Of a stretch of 64,000 nucleotides of DNA, positions 59,875-64,000 are shown one piece after another (position 1 is the first letter of the stretch; each line of letters starts with the position of its first letter). The stretch comes from Megaleporinus macrocephalus (Eukaryota > Chordata > Actinopteri > Characiformes > Anostomidae). The notes beneath the pieces are model-generated. The model did no database searches. It was not told the DNA's origin and saw only the letters and a list, made by a program, of their open reading frames with translations. The translations under genes were made by a program, and so were the position numbers. The stretch lies in NCBI GenBank assembly GCA_021613375.1, contig CM038719.1:42148587-42212586 (forward strand), given 5' to 3'.

Positions 59875-61130
59875 AGCTCTGTTCAGCTCTGTTCGGCTCT
59901 GCTCTGTTCGGCTCTGTTCAGCTCTGTTCGGCTCTGTTCGGCTCTGCTCTGTTCAGCTCTGTTCGGCTCTGTTCAGCTCTGTTCGGCTCTGCTCTGTTCA
60001 GCTCTGTTCGGCTCTGCTCTGTTCAGCTCTGTTCGGCTCGCCTCTGTTCAGCTCTGTTCGGCTCTGTTCAGCTCTGTTCGGCTCTGCTCTGTTCGGCTCT
60101 GTTCAGCTCTGTTCGGCTCGCCTCTGTTCAGCTCTGTTCGGCTCGGCTCTGTTCGGCTCTGTTCGGCTCGGCTCTGTTCAGCTCTGTTCGGCTCGCCTCT
60201 GTTCAGCTCTGTTCGGCTCGGCTCTGTTCGGCTCTGCTCTGCTCTGCTCTGTTCGGCTCGCCTCTGTTCAGCTCTGTTCGGCTCGGCTCTGTTCGGCTCT
60301 GTTCGGCTCGGCTCTGTTCAGCTCTGTTCGGCTCGGCTCTGTTCAGCTCTGTTCGGCTCGACTCTGTTCGGCTCTGTTCGGCTCGCCTCTGTTCAGCTCT
60401 GTTCGGCTCTGCTCTGTTCAGCTCTGTTCGGCTCGGCTCTGTTCGGCTCTGTTCGGCTCGCCTCTGTTCAGCTCTGTTCGGCTCGGCTCTGTTCGGCTCT
60501 GTTCGGCTCGGCTCTGTTCGGCTCTGCTCTGCTCTGCTCTGCTCTGTTCGGCTCGCCTCTGTTCAGCTCTGTTCGGCTCGCCTCTGTTCAGCTCTGTTCG
60601 GCTCGGCTCTGTTCGGCTCTGTTCGGCTCGGCTCTGTTCGGCTCTGTTCGGCTCGGCTCTGTTCGGCTCTGTTCGGCTCTGCTCTGTTCAGCTCTGTTCG
60701 GCTCTGTTCGGCTCTGCTCTGTTCGGCTCTGCTCTGTTCGGCTCTGTTCAGCTCTGTTCGGCTCAGCTCTGTTCAGCTCTGTTCGGCTCTGCTCTGTTCG
60801 GCTCTGCTCTGTTCGGCTCTGTTCGGCTCAGCTCTGTTCAGCTCTGTTCGGCTCAGCTCTGTTCGGCTCTGTTCGGCTCTGTTCGGCTCTGTTCAGCTCT
60901 GTTCGGCTCTGTTCGGCTCTGTTCGGCTCTGTTCGGCTCTGCTCTGTTCAGCTCTGTTCGGCTCTGTTCGGCTCTGCTCTGTTCAGCTCTGTTCGGCTCT
61001 GTTCAGCTCTGTTCAGCTCTGTTCGGCTCTGCTCTGTTCGGCTCTGTTCGGCTCTGTTCGGCTCTGTTCGGCTCGCCTCTGTTCAGCTCTGCTCTGCTCG
61101 GCTCGGCTCTGCTCTGTTCGGCTCGGCTCA
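59875..61130. repeat. 10-bp satellite (gctctgttcg / gctctgttca), block 1
   Basis: A 10-bp unit ending in g or a, with frequent 5-bp insertions (gctct) giving 15-bp units. Between about 60040 and 60660 a variant with gctcggctct and gctcgcctct dominates. No stop codon in any + strand frame, hence very long false frames that even run through the N gap. Confidence 0.97.
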
Positions 61131-61287
61131 GCATGTGTGTATGTGGGTGTTTTACCGCCCCCTCGTGTGTGTATGTTTCACTGCCCCCTAGTGTGTCTGT
61201 TTACTAGTGTGTGTGTATGTGGGTGTTTCACTGCCCCCTAGTATGTGTGTGTGTTCACTAGTGTGTGTGTATGTGGGTGTTTCACTG
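61131..61287. repeat. 54-bp TG-rich repeat, copy set 1
   Basis: Units contain gtgtgtatgtgggtgtttca and ctgccccctagt. Three partial or full units between the two satellite blocks. The same sequence recurs at 63283-63450. Confidence 0.9.
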
Positions 61288-63282
61288 CCCCCTGTTCGGC
61301 TCTGTTCGGCTCTGCTCTGTTCAGCTCTGTTCGGCTCTGTTCGGCTCTGTTCGGCTCTGTTCGGCTCTGTTCAGCTCTGTTCAGCTCTGTTCGGCTCAGC
61401 TGCTGTTCGGCTCAGCTTCTGTTCAGCTCTGTTCGGCTCTGTTCGGCTCTGTTCGGCTCAGCTCTGTTCAGCTCTGTTCAGCTCTGTTCGGCTCAGCTCT
61501 GTTCAGCTCTGTTCGGCTCTGCTCTGTTCAGCTCTGTTCGGCTCTGCTCTGTTCGGCTCTGTTCGGCTCTGCTCTGTTCAGCTCTGTTCAGCTCTGTTCG
61601 GCTCTGTTCAGCTCTGTTCAGCTCTGTTCGGCTCTGCTCTGTTCGGCTCTGTTCGGCTCTGCTCTGTTCAGCTCTGTTCAGCTCTGTTCAGCTCTGTTCG
61701 GCTCTGCTCTGTTCAGCTCTGTTCGGCTCTGCTCTGTTCAGCTCTGTTCGGCTCTGCTCTGTTCAGCTCTGTTCAGCTCTGTTCGGCTCTGCTCTGTTCA
61801 GCTCTGTTCGGCTCTGTTCAGCTCTGTTCGGCTCTGCTCTGTTCAGCTCTGTTCGGCTCTGCTCTGTTCAGCTCTGTTCGGCTCTGCTCTGTTCAGCTCT
61901 GTTCGGCTCTGCTCTGTTCGGCTCTGTTCGGCTCTGCTCTGTTCGGCTCTGTTCGGCTCTGTTCGGCTCTGCTCTGTTCAGCTCTGTTCAGCTCTGTTCG
62001 GCTCTGCTCTGTTCAGCTCTGTTCGGCTCTGCTCTGTTCAGCTCTGTTCGGCTCAGCTCTGTTCAGCTCTGTTCGGCTCTGCTCTGTTCAGCTCTGTTCG
62101 GCTCTGCTCTGTTCGGCTCTGTTCGGCTCTGTTCGGCTCTGCTCTGTTCAGCTCTGTTCGGCTCTGTTCGGCTCTGTTCGGCTCTGTTCGGCTCTGTTCA
62201 GCTCTGTTCAGCTCTGTTCGGCTCAGCTCTGTTCGGCTCAGCTCTGTTCAGCTCTGTTCGGCTCTGTTCGGCTCTGTTCGGCTCAGCTCTGTTCAGCTCT
62301 GTTCAGCTCTGTTCGGCTCTGCTCTGTTCAGCTCTGTTCGGCTCTGCTCTGTTCAGCTCTGTTCGGCTCTGCTCTGTTCAGCTCTGTTCGGCTCAGCTCT
62401 GTTCAGCTCTGTTCGGCTCTGTTCAGCTCTGTTCGGCTCTGTTCGGCTCTGTTCGGCTCTGTTCGGCTCTGTTCGGCTCTGCTCTGTTCAGCTCTGTTCA
62501 GCTCTGTTCGGCTCTGCTCTGTTCAGCTCTGTTCGGCTCAGCTCTGTTCAGCTCTGTTCGGCTCTGCTCTGTTCAGCTCTGTTCGGCTCTGCTCTGTTCG
62601 GCTCTGTTCGGCTCTGTTCGGCTCTGCTCTGTTCAGCTCTGTTCAGCTCTGTTCGGCTCTGCTCTGTTCAGCTCTGTTCGGCTCTGCTCTGTTCAGCTCT
62701 GTTCGGCTCTGTTCAGCTCTGTTCGGCTCTGTTCAGCTCTGTTCGGCTCTGTTCGGCTCTGTTCGGCTCTGTTCGGCTCTGTTCGGCTCTGCTCTGTTCA
62801 GCTCTGTTCAGCTCTGTGCGGGCTCTGCTCTGTTCATGCTCGCTGTTCGGCTCTGCTCTGTTCAGCTCTGTTCGGCGTCTGCTCTGTTCAGCTCTGTTCA
62901 GCTCTGTTCGGGCTCTGCTCTGTCACGCTGTTCGCTCTGCTCTGTTCAGCTCTGTTCGGCTCAGCTCTGTTCAGCTCTGTTCGGCTCTGTTCAGCTCTGT
63001 TCGGCTCTGTTCGGCTCTGTTCGGCTCTGTTCGGCTCTGCTCTGTTCAGCTCTGTTCGGCTCTGTTCGGCTCTGCTCTGTTCAGCTCTGTTCGGCTCTGC
63101 TCTGTTCAGCTCTGTTCGGCTCTGTTCGGCTCTGCTCTGTTCAGCTCTGTTCGGCTCTGTTCAGCTCTGTTCAGCTCTGTTCGGCTCTGCTCTGTTCGGC
63201 TCTGTTCGGCTCTGTTCGGCTCTGTTCGGCTCGCCTCTGTTCAGCTCTGCTCTGCTCGGCTCGGCTCTGTTCGGCTCGGCTC
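61288..63282. repeat. 10-bp satellite, block 2
   Basis: Same unit as block 1, mostly ttcggctctg and ttcagctctg with 5-bp insertions. A disturbed patch with single-base indels lies at about 62815-62940. The last 280 bp match the end of block 1 closely. Confidence 0.97.
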
Positions 63283-63567
63283 AGCATGTGTGTATGTGGG
63301 TGTTTTACCGCCCCCTCGTGTGTGTATGTTTCACTGCCCCCTAGTGTGTCTGTTTACTAGTGTGTGTGTATGTGGGTGTTTCACTGCCCCCTAGTATGTG
63401 TGTGTGTTCACTAGTGTGTGTGTATGTGGGTGTTTCACTGCCCCCTAGTATGTGTGTGTGTTCACTAGTGTGTGTGTATGTGGGTGTTTCACTGCCCCCT
63501 ATTATGTGTGTGTGTGTTCACTAGTGTGTGTGTATGTGGGTGTTTTACTGCCCCCTAGTGTGTGTGT
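63283..63567. repeat. 54-bp TG-rich repeat, copy set 2
   Basis: Five units. The tcactgccc marker lies at 63381, 63435 and 63489 (54-bp steps), then a variant at 63545. The first part duplicates 61131-61287. Confidence 0.9.
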
Positions 63568-64000
63568 TCAGAATGACTGCACTGATTTTCACCATACAGT
63601 CGAACCATTTACAAGTAACAAGTCCGTTTTTATTGATCACTGCTGATTATATCACTTTCCACAGCCGGGCTGGCCAGAAGGGCGGCCAAGTTAATGCTAG
63701 GGTGGCACTGCGCACCCCTGGCCACCCCTGGGTGAGTGTGTGTGTGAACTGTGCACTGTTAATTACCTTCATAAAAAACAGCTCAGTGACAAAAAGCGTT
63801 CACCGTGGACGCGATATGAAGTCATACAGACATTAAACGGCTGAACGAGTGCAAACGACTCCAAATGGACACGTAACACACTGCTGTGCCCGAACACGTG
63901 TGTGACCACACACTCACTCACGCCGGTAATGAGAATTCAGAGAGAAGAATGTGCTTCAGTACGACTTTCCTGAACAGCAAATAATGTTGTCAAGTCTCTC
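63568..64000. other. Unassigned sequence at window end
   Basis: No gene recognised. 63665-63731 lies between an acceptor-like ttccacag and a donor-like gtgagt and is open in one frame (RAGQKGGQVNARVALRTPGH), but it matches nothing I recognise in FAT4 and may be mobile-element sequence. Confidence 0.4.

Noticed and set aside
57654..61241. A continuous open frame of 1195 codons through fat4, the N gap and satellite
   Set aside because: It bridges 1000 unknown bases and continues in stop-free 10-bp satellite. Only 57667-58874 is supported coding sequence.
61207..63394. Three overlapping open frames of about 700 codons (Leu/Cys/Ser/Ala/Val/Arg-rich)
   Set aside because: All three forward frames are open because the 10-bp unit has no stop in any of them. 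There is no domain and no splice or start context.
63665..63731. Possible small exon after the satellite, with acceptor and donor-like flanks
   Set aside because: 67 nt, open in only one frame, no match to FAT4 motifs I know, and gccacccctgg repeats suggest mobile-element sequence. A transcript search would decide.
1..64000. CRISPR array or bacterial mobile system
   Set aside because: Many regular repeats exist, but none has conserved repeats separated by unique spacers. The window is vertebrate DNA.

Overview
This is vertebrate, almost certainly teleost fish, chromosomal DNA. It carries the 3' half of one very large gene on the + strand, interrupted by repeat-rich introns. The gene is fat4, the Fat/Dachsous-system giant cadherin. 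The evidence is an array of cadherin repeats, four EGF modules, a laminin-G domain, one EGF, a second laminin-G domain, two more EGF-type modules, one membrane helix, and a cytoplasmic tail with motifs typical of FAT4 (ENVAFDDPDNIPPYG, NPYLIYDETDIP, ASSIAPSDADI, RRSKSP). FAT1, FAT2 and FAT3 have a single laminin-G domain, so the paired laminin-G layout supports FAT4. The fish assignment rests on a tRNA-derived SINE with a fish-type tail, a dispersed short element I associate with otophysan fishes (characin-like; inference only), and very high microsatellite and minisatellite load.

Layout. Positions 1-28244 are one long intron, or its last 28 kb; I find no exon there. It is a mosaic of minisatellites, a 1.2-kb interstitial telomere-like tract, non-autonomous DNA elements, a SINE whose head has expanded into an 85-unit array, CCAAT-box minisatellites and a 2.5-kb pyrimidine tract. 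Eleven fat4 exons follow, all with AG/GT boundaries and compatible phases: 28245-28425, 31151-31401, 31496-35851 (a giant 4356-nt exon), 37260-37364, 37604-37911, 41428-41513, 43428-43607, 46406-46530, 49360-49577, 51824-52085 and 57667-58874. They encode about 2426 residues. The last exon is cut by a run of exactly 1000 N (58875-59874), so the end of the cytoplasmic tail, the stop codon and the 3' UTR are not visible. Beyond the gap lies about 3.4 kb of a 10-bp satellite mixed with a 54-bp TG-rich repeat, then about 430 bp of unassigned sequence.

How it works together. There is one protein product. FAT4 is a plasma-membrane receptor-ligand that binds Dachsous cadherins on neighbouring cells through its extracellular cadherin repeats. 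It acts in planar cell polarity and growth control. The visible part covers the membrane-proximal half of the ectodomain, the membrane helix and the first part of the tail. Everything else is intronic or downstream repeat DNA. Long open frames in the repeats (CT-rich, GT-rich, TA-rich, 10-, 36- and 42-bp arrays) are artefacts of stop-free repeat units and are not annotated as genes. I saw no tRNA, rRNA, CRISPR, promoter or second protein-coding gene, apart from a 5'-truncated LINE copy.
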